Assembly: GCA_027451745.1 (NCBI GenBank)
Contig: DAIDIP010000018.1
Coordinates: forward strand, 1-64,000
From: Candidatus Melainabacteria bacterium
GTDB taxonomy: Bacteria; Cyanobacteriota; Vampirovibrionia; Obscuribacterales; Obscuribacteraceae
Direction of reading: 5' to 3'
DNA: 64,000 nucleotides
The position numbers and the translations under genes are program-made. The notes beneath the pieces are model-generated. The model worked only from the letters and a program-made list of their open reading frames with translations, had not been told where the DNA came from and did not search any database. Every line of letters begins with the position of its first letter. Position 1 is the first letter of the stretch. Shown one piece after another: positions 1 to 8,198 of this stretch.

Positions 1-69
1 ATCTCTATATGATTTTCCGGAGCCTACCGCCTAATTGCCTGTTTTTAAAAAGCTATTTTGCAGGATGGA

Positions 70-1014
70 CTAATTAGTCTGTACTTGGTTAATTGTGCTT
101 TCTGATTTTCTATAGTCTAACAATTGTTCCATTGCTTCAGCGTAGCCTTGATTGATAAATTGACGGGAGCGATTTGGATCTATTTCCAATAAAGTTGTGC
201 CAACTTGGCGATGTGGTTGAAAGACTTTTATAGATATTGTTTTACGTCCTCTAGACTCAACATTGCCTTCAGCAATTAAGCGGTTGTAGAGCTCGGCTGA
301 TTGAATTTCTTTTCTAGCAGATGCGTCCAAAACTATGTCTAAACAACGAGCTACTACCTCGAACATATTAGCGGGACAGACGTTAATTTGTTGTGGATGT
401 AGCAATACCATATAGATTTCATCAGCACCATGTTCAAGTGCGGCATGCATAGGTGTATTGCGAACCAATCCACCATCCACCCATAATCCTGCACCGTGTA
501 ATTGACGTGGTGGAAAAGCCATAGGTAAAGCACAAGTGGCCATTAATACGTCGACTAATTCACTGCTTGAGATAATGTCATCTGTTGTAATAAAACTTGT
601 TTGCAAGCTGCACAAATCGGTTGTACAAACGCCAAATTTAGTATGGCTTTCTTTTAGCTTATGCAGGGATACTTCTCTGCGTATCAATTCTTCCATAGGA
701 TGAGTGTCAAGAATACCAAGATGATGTCCTAAAACCATTTGACCAATATGGTTTGGTGATGGTAAATGATAAATGTCTTTGGCTCTCATGCTGCACCAGA
801 GTTCTTCGAGCTTACCAATATCACCTTGCGCTATCATTGCTGCATTTAAACCGCCAATACTGGTGCCAAATGCATAATCAAAAAATACGCCATGTTCTAA
901 TAATGCTTTAGCAACACCTACCTGATAGGCGCCGCGACCACCACCGCCAGGCAGTACCAATGCGCGCACAGGAGTAGTATTGTCTGGAGCCGATTTTTGA
1001 TTTTTTGTATCCAT
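70..1014 (-). CDS. Patatin-like phospholipase family protein
   Basis: A probable lipid acyl hydrolase of the patatin/RssA type (314 aa). Seen: a glycine-rich oxyanion-hole motif GGGGRG at residues 23-28, the nucleophile elbow GTSIGG at 50-55 with Ser52, and the DGG motif at 180-182, which supplies the Asp of the Ser-Asp dyad. There is no signal peptide, so the enzyme is probably cytoplasmic or membrane-peripheral. The family hydrolyses fatty acyl esters; the substrate cannot be read from the sequence. The gene is followed upstream by sucD on the same strand with a 130-nt gap, so co-transcription is uncertain. No clear Shine-Dalgarno sequence precedes the ATG. Family assignment is secure, physiological role is not. 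Confidence 0.9.
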   Translation of the reverse strand: MDTKNQKSAPDNTTPVRALVLPGGGGRGAYQVGVAKALLEHGVFFDYAFGTSIGGLNAAMIAQGDIGKLEELWCSMRAKDIYHLPSPNHIGQMVLGHHLGILDTHPMEELIRREVSLHKLKESHTKFGVCTTDLCSLQTSFITTDDIISSSELVDVLMATCALPMAFPPRQLHGAGLWVDGGLVRNTPMHAALEHGADEIYMVLLHPQQINVCPANMFEVVARCLDIVLDASARKEIQSAELYNRLIAEGNVESRGRKTISIKVFQPHRQVGTTLLEIDPNRSRQFINQGYAEAMEQLLDYRKSESTINQVQTN

Positions 1015-1144
1015 AATTATGTGAAAGCTTTTGTAGTCTTAATGACCTATACCCAAATAATAAGCCATATTTTCAAATTTGCCCATAATAAGCATACTGC
1101 TACAAAGCTTTTGCAGTAGATTATTTTATTTGATTTGCTTTGAT

Positions 1145-2023
1145 TTAATGACTGACTGGAGACAATATCTCGCTTAAGCAAATAGCGACTTGTTTAGGAG
1201 TCTTAGCGACTTTAACACCGGCAGAATTTAATGCTTCAATTTTTGATTGAGCCGTACCTTTGCCAGCGGATACTATAGCTCCGGCATGTCCCATTCGTTT
1301 GCCTGGTGGTGCGGTTTGACCGGCAATGAATGCTACTACTGGCTTTTTAATGTTTTGTTTTATAAATTCAGCTGCCTCTTCTTCGGCGCTTCCACCAATT
1401 TCGCCAATTAAAACAATAGCTTTAGTTTCAGGATCTTTTTCAAACAGAGCTAATACTTCTTGGTAGTCTAAACCTTTAATAGGATCTCCGCCTGTACCTA
1501 CGCAAGTTGACTGGCCAAGATTAGATTTGGTGAGGGCCAAAGCAATTTCATATGTTAGGGTACCGCTTTTACTGACCATGCCGACCGGACCAGCTTTAAA
1601 AAGCGATCCTGGTAATATGCCTATCAAGCATTGTTCTGGGGTGATAATGCCTGGGCAATTGGGGCCTATTAATTGAGCTTTGTGTTCTTTTACTTCTTGC
1701 ACGAGCTTAGCTGTATCAAGCGGCGGCATGCCTTCAGTAATTAAAACTAAAAGTTTTATACCAGCGGCTAGTGCTTCACTTGCTGCATCGTAAGCAAGGT
1801 ATGGGGGAACAAAAATTACTGAAGCATCGGCACCAGTTTTTTCGACAGCGGCTTTGACCGTATCATAAATTGGCACTCCATGAACATTCTCCCCGCCCTT
1901 GCCAGGTGTGACACCAGCAACTATTTTAGTGCCATAGTTGAGCATTAGCTTAGTGTGTGTGGCGCCCATTTTTCCTGTGGCGCCTTGTACGATTACTTTT
2001 GTGTTTTTATTGACTAGGATCAT
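1145..2023 (-). CDS. sucD: Succinate-CoA ligase alpha subunit
   Basis: Succinyl-CoA synthetase alpha subunit of the TCA cycle (292 aa, the usual length). With SucC it interconverts succinyl-CoA and succinate with nucleotide phosphorylation. Seen: an N-terminal CoA-binding Rossmann domain with GATGKMG near residues 14-20, the PNCPGII segment at 121-127, and the phospho-histidine region [12 protein letters not shown] with His246. It lies downstream of sucC on the same strand, separated by a GC-rich 120-nt spacer that carries a purine-rich leader element ending about 12 nt before this start. That spacer could separate or balance expression of the two subunits. The succinyl-CoA formed by the methylcitrate pathway genes at 52.6-56 kb would enter metabolism here. 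Confidence 0.97.
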   Translation of the reverse strand: MILVNKNTKVIVQGATGKMGATHTKLMLNYGTKIVAGVTPGKGGENVHGVPIYDTVKAAVEKTGADASVIFVPPYLAYDAASEALAAGIKLLVLITEGMPPLDTAKLVQEVKEHKAQLIGPNCPGIITPEQCLIGILPGSLFKAGPVGMVSKSGTLTYEIALALTKSNLGQSTCVGTGGDPIKGLDYQEVLALFEKDPETKAIVLIGEIGGSAEEEAAEFIKQNIKKPVVAFIAGQTAPPGKRMGHAGAIVSAGKGTAQSKIEALNSAGVKVAKTPKQVAICLSEILSPVSH

Positions 2024-2143
2024 TTTATATACGCTCCGTCGCTTTCAGCCTCTTCAGCTTCTCCGCTTGTCCCCGTTCGCTTCCACCGGCTCCTCGCCGC
2101 TGTTCGCTCTCTACTATTTCATTTCTTTCTGTATTCTATTTCA
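2024..2143 (-). repeat. GC-rich purine-rich leader between sucC and sucD
   Basis: On the minus (sense) strand this spacer is a run of GCGGAGAAG- and GCGAACGG-like words immediately upstream of the sucD ATG. Similar words occur in the leader of the IMPase-family gene at 11218-11270. It is much more GC-rich than its surroundings. It may be a diverged member of the dispersed leader family whose core is seen at 11270, 18394 and 63608. The similarity was judged by eye and is partial. Confidence 0.35.
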
Positions 2144-3274
2144 CTAGTGTGAACGACTGACTGCTTCTTGCACTGCTTCTTCTAAATCAGAAAATAATTT
2201 AATACCACTATTCGATAGGATTTGCTCAGCTAAGTCTTGATTGTTGCCTTGCAGACGAACAACCATTTGTCGCTTGGGATATTTTTTTATAAATTCAGTA
2301 AGCGCATGAGCTATTTCATCACAAGCAGTAATGCCGCCCAAAATATTGAGCAAAATTACTTTTACGTCTGGATTATCGTGGACTATTTCTAAAGCTGCCA
2401 AAGTTTTATCGCGACTCGCTCCCCCACCAACGTCTAAAAAATTAGCAGGTTCGCCGCCAAAATCTTTTACCATATCCATGGTGCCCATAACCAAGCCTGC
2501 ACCATTACATATAATGCCGATATTACCTTTGAGTTCTACTAGGTTTAGTCCGGTCAATTTGGATTTCTGTTCTCTTGATGTTAATCCATCTAAATGTTTT
2601 TCAAGCCAGCCTTTAAAATAAGGTTGTCTGTCTAAAGCATCGTCATTGACTATTATTTTTCCGTCCAAGGCAACGACTTCACCTGATTTTGTAATAATGA
2701 GAGGATTTATTTCGGCCAAATCTAAATCTCTTGAAACAAATAATTGATATAGCTTATTGGCAATGTCAGCTACTTTAACTAGAGCATTTCCTTTTAAATC
2801 TAAAGCAAATGCTAAATCTCTTGCTACATAACTATGATAAGGATACGGAATACGGCTTGTGACAACGTTATGCGATGACTCAATCTCGATGCCACCTTCA
2901 GCGCTAGCAATAAAAATTGCACAACCTTGATTACGATCAAGAGTGATTGCTAAATACAATTCTTGGGCAATGGCTAATTTAGGCTCTACAAGCAAACTTT
3001 GAGTTGGAAGATCATTTATTTTTAACTTTAGCAATTGGTCAGCAATTGCTTCTGCTTCACACATGTCTTTAGCAAACTTAATACCACCTGCTTTACCGCG
3101 GCCGCCAGATAATACCTGGCATTTAAGAGTTACAGGAAAATCTAGTTTGGCTTCTTTGATAGCTGCTGATAGCTTTATTTTGATTTCAGCGGCATTACTT
3201 ATTCTTGTTGATGGTGGTACCGGAATGCCAAAATTAGCAAACATTTCTTTTGCTTCGTATTCGTATAAATTCAA
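2144..3274 (-). CDS. sucC: Succinate-CoA ligase beta subunit
   Basis: ADP- or GDP-forming succinyl-CoA synthetase beta subunit (376 aa). Seen: the N-terminal MNLYEYEAKEMF start typical of SucC, an ATP-grasp fold with the glycine-rich GGRGKAGG segment near residues 53-60, AEINPL near 207 (a metal/ATP-binding region), and the C-terminal CoA-ligase region with GIICNGAGLVMGTMD and FLDVGGGA. The subunit pairs with SucD encoded just downstream. The partner order sucC-sucD is the usual one. The start matches the conserved N-terminus of the family. Confidence 0.96.
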   Translation of the reverse strand: MNLYEYEAKEMFANFGIPVPPSTRISNAAEIKIKLSAAIKEAKLDFPVTLKCQVLSGGRGKAGGIKFAKDMCEAEAIADQLLKLKINDLPTQSLLVEPKLAIAQELYLAITLDRNQGCAIFIASAEGGIEIESSHNVVTSRIPYPYHSYVARDLAFALDLKGNALVKVADIANKLYQLFVSRDLDLAEINPLIITKSGEVVALDGKIIVNDDALDRQPYFKGWLEKHLDGLTSREQKSKLTGLNLVELKGNIGIICNGAGLVMGTMDMVKDFGGEPANFLDVGGGASRDKTLAALEIVHDNPDVKVILLNILGGITACDEIAHALTEFIKKYPKRQMVVRLQGNNQDLAEQILSNSGIKLFSDLEEAVQEAVSRSH

Positions 3275-3573
3275 GTTTCTCCTCCTGCTAAATAATAATG
3301 AGCAATGCCAAGAGTTGGAAATTGATCATCTCCGTGAAGTTTTAGAACAAAACTTTGCTCTTAAGCCTTCAACATCAAAATATTGATAGTCTGCCAGTAT
3401 ACTAACAAAATTGAAAAGGAGCACTGCGAGTTGCTCTTGGCATGTTGATTGATTGCTTGGCTATATGGAATTAAACCAAATTAGTAAAGCGTTAGTGCCG
3501 CAAGGCGCGAGGTGCAGGACGCGCGCGAAGTGACTTAATAGATCAGTTACGGAGCGCTTAATAAGAGGGACAT
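3275..3573. other. Divergent intergenic region between sucC and the PFK gene
   Basis: About 300 nt between divergent genes. Positions 3290-3386 (+) can be read as an open frame ending in a plausible amphipathic peptide (LEIDHLREVLEQNFALKP) without a good start, possibly a coding relic. Positions 3490-3560 form a GC-rich leader (ggcgcgagg, gcgcgcgaag) ending in AAGAGGG, which serves as the PFK ribosome-binding site. No convincing promoter hexamers were identified. Confidence 0.35.
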
Positions 3574-4602
3574 ATGCGGATAGGTATTCTGACAGGGGGC
3601 GGAGACTGCCCAGGATTAAATGCTGTAATAAGAGCTGTCGTAAGACGGAGTGTCAGTAATTATGGTTCCGAAGTAGTTGGCTTTTTAGAAGGTTGGCGTG
3701 GACCAATTGAGAATATGGTTATGCCTCTTACTCTGCAAAGCACAGGGGGCTTAATTCAAAGAGGCGGTACTATACTCAGAACCTCGAGAACAAATCCTTT
3801 TAAAATAGAACGTGGTCCAGAACGAATTCTTGAATCGATGAAATCGAATCGCTTAGACGCTCTTGTGGCCATTGGTGGTGAAGATACTTGCGGTGTGGCT
3901 CACAAAATGCATCAACAACACAATTTAAATGTGGTTTGTGTTCCTAAGACTATTGATAACGATCTTAATGCCACTGATTTTACTTTTGGTTTTGATACAG
4001 CGGTAAATATTGTTATGGAAGCTATAGATCGCTTACATACAACAGCCGAAAGCCATAATCGTGTTCTTGTATGCGAAGTTATGGGTAGGCATGCTGGATG
4101 GATTGCTTGTTATGGTGGTATTGCTGGCGGTGCTGATCATATATTAGTGCCTGAGCTACCTGTTGACCTGAAAGAGATTGTTGAAGCAATTAAACAACGA
4201 CATGCGCGCGGGAAAGATTATTCAATTGTGGTTGTTGCTGAAGGGGCTAAATTGGGAGACCAAGAAGCTCTTAAAGATCAGGAATTGGATTCTTTTGGCC
4301 ATGTGAGATTAGGTGGTATTGGTGAGACATTAGCTAAGCTAATTGAAAAACATACTGGTTATGAAACACGAGCCATTGTTCTTGGACATATTCAACGCGG
4401 TGGTTCCCCTACTGCCTTTGATAGAGTTTTGGCGACAAGATTTGGTGTGGCGGCAGCAGACCTGGTACATGAGAAAAAGTTCGGACGTATGGTTGCTCTT
4501 CAAGGCAGTCTAATTAAAGATGTACCTGTCTCGGCTGGTGTGGATAGCCTTAAGACATTAGATATGGATGTTTACGAAGTAGCAAAAGTATTCTTTGGCT
4601 AA
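3574..4602 (+). CDS. pfkA: 6-phosphofructokinase, probable PPi-dependent type
   Basis: Phosphofructokinase of the group III (mixed-substrate) clade, 342 aa. It phosphorylates fructose 6-phosphate in glycolysis. Seen: GILTGGGDCPGLNA at the N-terminus, GGEDT at residues 101-105, PKTIDND at 124-130, MGRHAGWIA, and GHIQRGGSPTAFDR near the C-terminus. ATP-dependent enzymes carry Gly at the position of Asp104 (GGDGS/GGEGT). The Asp104 plus Lys125 combination is the known signature of pyrophosphate-using enzymes such as the Amycolatopsis type. I therefore infer a reversible PPi-PFK. The ATG is preceded by AAGAGGG at good spacing. The phosphoryl donor is a prediction; the PFK family assignment is certain. 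Confidence 0.93.
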   Translation: MRIGILTGGGDCPGLNAVIRAVVRRSVSNYGSEVVGFLEGWRGPIENMVMPLTLQSTGGLIQRGGTILRTSRTNPFKIERGPERILESMKSNRLDALVAIGGEDTCGVAHKMHQQHNLNVVCVPKTIDNDLNATDFTFGFDTAVNIVMEAIDRLHTTAESHNRVLVCEVMGRHAGWIACYGGIAGGADHILVPELPVDLKEIVEAIKQRHARGKDYSIVVVAEGAKLGDQEALKDQELDSFGHVRLGGIGETLAKLIEKHTGYETRAIVLGHIQRGGSPTAFDRVLATRFGVAAADLVHEKKFGRMVALQGSLIKDVPVSAGVDSLKTLDMDVYEVAKVFFG

Positions 4603-4634
4603 ATCGTCATTTTTCGGACATCTTAGGCTGGCAG

Positions 4635-5198
4635 CTAGGGTTGTTGTCGGGGACGAGCGGAGCCATTGTTCTCAAGAGATTTGTTTTCTTGTTTACTAAG
4701 CAAGAGCTTTTGTTGCTTTAGTGATTCCAGATATTCCACATGAGATTTATGGTTCTTTTGAATTTGAAGAATTATTTGATTATCTTTGCCTAAAAGTGGT
4801 TCGCCGTATTTGAGTATTTGTCCTTCCAGGTACAAATAGAAAGAATATCCTGCTATTAATTTACTGAATAGTTTTTCCGGATGTTCAGAGTCGTAAAGAT
4901 TTCGGACTGAGCTTGTTAAGCTGTTTTTTAAAGCACTTAATGAATCAGTTTGCTTTTCTGTGTTTTGCTTCTCTCTTTCGCCTTTATTAATACCAGGTAT
5001 ATTTTTAGACAGTCGCTCGAATTGTTTTTTGGCTGCGGCTATGTAATTATCTAGCAATACAGATTCGCTATTTCTAGTGTTGATGGTGATAGTATTGGCG
5101 TCATGATTTGGTTCGGCAGACAGAGCTTCTGGGGTTGAGGCGCAGAAGACACAGGCGAAAATGACTAAAATGACTTTGGATTTTAAATAATTATTCAT
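4635..5198 (-). CDS. Small secreted protein of unknown function
   Basis: A 187-aa protein that I do not recognise. Seen: a short basic start followed by a hydrophobic stretch (residues about 8-20) and a likely signal-peptidase site after ALSA near residue 28, so it is probably exported. The rest is hydrophilic and rich in Lys, Gln and Glu, with helical, possibly coiled-coil stretches around residues 45-75 and 145-180. The Gln/Arg-rich C-terminus is short. It converges on the PFK gene and diverges from miaB. There are no cysteine pairs or catalytic motifs to suggest an enzyme. Confidence 0.6.
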   Translation of the reverse strand: MNNYLKSKVILVIFACVFCASTPEALSAEPNHDANTITINTRNSESVLLDNYIAAAKKQFERLSKNIPGINKGEREKQNTEKQTDSLSALKNSLTSSVRNLYDSEHPEKLFSKLIAGYSFYLYLEGQILKYGEPLLGKDNQIILQIQKNHKSHVEYLESLKQQKLLLSKQENKSLENNGSARPRQQP

Positions 5199-5313
5199 AC
5201 TTTTATTATCTTATACAATTTTTGTCTCGGTTAGGCAGAATAAGACAACGATCGATATAAATTCAGCCATATATAATCTAAAATTAGGACCAATAAGTAT
5301 ATTTAACGGTGCT

Positions 5314-6702
5314 TTGGTAGTGGTTGCACAAGTTCAAAGTAAGGATAGTGTCGAGAAGCTCAATGTAGACAAAAAAGTCTATATTGAAACTTTCGGCTGT
5401 CAAATGAATAAAGCAGATTCGGAGAATATGCTTGGTTTGCTGCACGAAATAGGCTATGAGCAAACTGACAAGCTTAAAGAAGCACAGTTAATGATATTAA
5501 ATACTTGTGCTATTCGCGAGGGTGCTGAAGACAAAGTTTTCAGCTATCTTGGTCACTGGAACAAAATAAAGCAAGAAATGCCCAGTGCAATGATAGCCGT
5601 GGGTGGTTGTGTAGCACAGGACGCTGGACAAGCATTGCTTAAACGTGCTCCTTATGTGGATGTTGTTTTTGGTACACATAACTTGCAAAGACTGCCTGAG
5701 CTAGTCTTGCAGGCGCAAAAAACTAAGCAGCCGGCAGTAGAAATTTGGCAAGAATTGCCACCTGAACTACCGGAGTTGCCTGTAATTAGAAATAACGATA
5801 TTAGTGCGTGGGTGTCAATTATCTATGGGTGTGATTACAATTGCACTTATTGTATTGTTCCTTATGTGCGCGGGCGTGAGAAAAGCCGAACGCCACAGAC
5901 AATAGTGCGCGAAATAGAAGAATTGGGGCAAGCAGGGTATAAAGAAGTTACTTTACTTGGACAAAATGTCACTGCCTATGGACATGATTTAGATCCTGCT
6001 ATTCACTTAGGTGATCTTATTAGAATGGTCGATAAAGTGAAGGAAATTAAAAGAATTCGTTTTCTTACCGGACATCCTCGTGACTTGAGAGTAGAGATTA
6101 TAGATGCAGTTGCTGAGGTGGAAAGTGCATGCGAATACTTCCACGTGCCCATACAAGCTGGTGATGATCGTACTTTGCGTCGTATGGCCCGTGGTTATAA
6201 TGTGGATTTTTATAGAAAGTTAGTAGATAAAATTCGTACACGTATACCGGAGTCCGCAATTACATCGGATTTAATTGTTGGTTTTCCAGGTGAAACAGAA
6301 CAAGAATTTATGCGCACAGTTTCTCTTGTTGAAGAAATTGGTTTTGATGCTTGTAACACTGCTGCGTATTCACCACGTCCCCATACTCCTTCGGCTAGTT
6401 GGGAAGGGCAAGTGTCAGAGAATGAAAAATATGAACGTTTGCGTTTCTTGAATTCAGTAATAACTGAAGTTGCTCATAAATGTAATAAACAATATTTGGG
6501 TAAAATAGTGGAAGTTTTGGTTGAAGGAAAGAGCCAAAGGAATGACGCTCGGCTTTCAGGACGTACAAGAACTAATAAAATAGTAAACTTTGCTGGGACT
6601 GAAAGTTTAACAGGACAACTAGTAAATGTTTTGGTCGAGTCGGTAAACCCTTGGGCTATGAGAGGCGTTCTAAACGATCCACGCTATGTCACTAATTCTT
6701 GA
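5314..6702 (+). CDS. miaB: tRNA-2-methylthio-N6-dimethylallyladenosine synthase
   Basis: Radical-SAM methylthiotransferase that adds the ms2 group to i6A37 of tRNAs reading UNN codons (462 aa). Seen in order: the N-terminal methylthiotransferase domain with Cys29 (GCQMN), Cys65 and Cys99 for the auxiliary [4Fe-4S] cluster; the radical-SAM motif CDYNCTYC with Cys173, Cys177 and Cys180; and a C-terminal TRAM domain. The annotated first codon is TTG; a GTG lies two codons further on, and the conserved domain starts only near residue 20, so the start is uncertain. The stop overlaps the next gene by 17 nt, indicating translational coupling with tsaC. Confidence 0.95.
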   Translation: MVVVAQVQSKDSVEKLNVDKKVYIETFGCQMNKADSENMLGLLHEIGYEQTDKLKEAQLMILNTCAIREGAEDKVFSYLGHWNKIKQEMPSAMIAVGGCVAQDAGQALLKRAPYVDVVFGTHNLQRLPELVLQAQKTKQPAVEIWQELPPELPELPVIRNNDISAWVSIIYGCDYNCTYCIVPYVRGREKSRTPQTIVREIEELGQAGYKEVTLLGQNVTAYGHDLDPAIHLGDLIRMVDKVKEIKRIRFLTGHPRDLRVEIIDAVAEVESACEYFHVPIQAGDDRTLRRMARGYNVDFYRKLVDKIRTRIPESAITSDLIVGFPGETEQEFMRTVSLVEEIGFDACNTAAYSPRPHTPSASWEGQVSENEKYERLRFLNSVITEVAHKCNKQYLGKIVEVLVEGKSQRNDARLSGRTRTNKIVNFAGTESLTGQLVNVLVESVNPWAMRGVLNDPRYVTNS

Positions 6703-7753
6703 CCGATCAACAATTACTTTAGCTGCTGACCATTTACGAAAAGGAGAATTAGTCGCTTTTCCGACTGAAACTGTTTACGGGCTTGGAGCTGACGCTAACA
6801 ACGATAAAGCGCTGCAGAAACTTTATGTCTCTAAAGGTCGCCCGACTAATCATCCTGTAATAGTTCATTTAGCAAGTCTTGAACAAATGAACGATTGGTG
6901 TATTGAATTACCTGATTATGCACGCATATTAGCCAGACAGTTTTGGCCAGGGCCAATGACTTTGATAGTAAAAAAAGCAAAACATGTTTCCTCAATGGTT
7001 ACAGGTGGACAGGATACAGTTGGTTTGAGAGTTCCAGCACATCCGCTTGCCCTTGCTTTACTAAATGCATTTGGTGGGGGTATTGCTGCTCCGTCTGCTA
7101 ATAAGTATGGACGGGTTAGCTCTACTTGTGCTGAGCACGTTGCGGCTGAGTTTGGTGATGAGATTAGCATAGTTATAGATGGGGGTAGCTGCCCAATTGG
7201 TATTGAGTCGACTATAGTCGATGTTACTGGTCCTCGACCTCGGATACTGCGTCCTGGCATTATTCCGGAGCAAGATATTATTGAGTATTCTGGTCTAGCA
7301 CAAAATACTAATATTTCTGTAGGTTCTTCTTTGGCAGACAGGGTGAAAAATATCCGTGTGCCTGGTAGTGATAAAAGTCATTATGCACCCAGTACACCTA
7401 TGTTGCTTCTGGATAAATCAGCAATGCGAACATTTCTGGCGAACCACAATGCATCTACTAAGTCTGATCAATTGACTTATGCTGTACTGGCTTTAAGTGG
7501 TTGTGATCAGTTATTATCTACTGATCAATCTTCGACTCTGGATTCTATTAAAGATAATTTGCCAAAAGTTATTAGAAAATATATCCAAGCAAACATAGAT
7601 CCTAAAATTTATGCTAGAGAACTATACGCTAATTTGCGCAAGCTGGATCGGTTAGATGCTAATTATATTTTAGTTGAGAAAACACCAGAATCGAGTGATT
7701 GGTTGGCGATTTCAGATAGATTGAGACGAGCTGCGACACATTTGCATCAGTGA
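6686..7753 (+). CDS. tsaC: Threonylcarbamoyl-AMP synthase, Sua5 type
   Basis: Makes L-threonylcarbamoyladenylate from Thr, bicarbonate and ATP for t6A37 tRNA modification. At 355 aa it is the long Sua5 form: an N-terminal YrdC domain (FPTETVYGLGADA, KGRPTNHPVIVHL, FWPGPMT, VGLRVPAH) plus a C-terminal Sua5 domain following a YAP-containing linker near residue 233. The gene overlaps miaB, another A37-modification gene, so the pair forms a functional tRNA position-37 unit. The partner genes tsaB, tsaD and tsaE are not in this window. Confidence 0.95.
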   Translation: MSLILDRSTITLAADHLRKGELVAFPTETVYGLGADANNDKALQKLYVSKGRPTNHPVIVHLASLEQMNDWCIELPDYARILARQFWPGPMTLIVKKAKHVSSMVTGGQDTVGLRVPAHPLALALLNAFGGGIAAPSANKYGRVSSTCAEHVAAEFGDEISIVIDGGSCPIGIESTIVDVTGPRPRILRPGIIPEQDIIEYSGLAQNTNISVGSSLADRVKNIRVPGSDKSHYAPSTPMLLLDKSAMRTFLANHNASTKSDQLTYAVLALSGCDQLLSTDQSSTLDSIKDNLPKVIRKYIQANIDPKIYARELYANLRKLDRLDANYILVEKTPESSDWLAISDRLRRAATHLHQ

Positions 7754-8172
7754 TGTATAAGTATTTAAATTGGTTGTCTATTTTTATTGTTCTATTACTG
7801 ATGATAGCTTTTGCCGTCTGTCGGTTTGACTTATATCAAAATAGCTCAGCTCGAATGAAGGTGAATATTGAGCAAAGTCGCAATGTGTATGAATCTAAAA
7901 CGGATGCCAGGGTACTTAATGACCTTTTAACTCGTGATACGTATGGGAGCACAGAAGTGTATCCAATTACCTTACTAGTTATTTTTGGTGTTATGGGTTT
8001 TAGCGTTAATTTATTTTTTAGGGTAATATATTTATATTGCGAGTGGAGAGAAGGTAATGATATTAACTGGGGATGGCAAGCCTTTCTAACATTTGTTGTA
8101 CCTGCGGCTTATATAGTAGCTTTATTGGAAATTGTTGCTTTAGGCTCTTCCTTTAATAGTGGTTCGAATTAA
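7753..8172 (+). CDS. Small integral membrane protein, unknown function
   Basis: A 139-aa protein that I do not recognise. Three hydrophobic segments are visible: residues about 6-22, 74-98 and 110-132. A soluble stretch of about 45 residues containing a predicted helix lies between the first two. The ATG at 7753 overlaps the tsaC stop as TGATG; a GTG one codon earlier is the other possible start. The overlap indicates translation coupled to tsaC. No family motif is visible, and the tRNA-modification neighbourhood may be coincidental. Confidence 0.7.
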   Translation: MYKYLNWLSIFIVLLLMIAFAVCRFDLYQNSSARMKVNIEQSRNVYESKTDARVLNDLLTRDTYGSTEVYPITLLVIFGVMGFSVNLFFRVIYLYCEWREGNDINWGWQAFLTFVVPAAYIVALLEIVALGSSFNSGSN

Positions 8173-8198
8173 CGTTAGCAGCAGGAATTTGTTTGTTT

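Noticed and set aside
1-69. Short plus-strand open reading (SLYDFPEPTA then stop at 34) that might be the tail of another gene
   Set aside because: Only about ten codons, no conserved motif, cannot be distinguished from chance.
8160-8180. tRNA-like GGTTCGAATT sequence
   Set aside because: It is the coding end of the small membrane protein and has no acceptor stem or anticodon arm around it.
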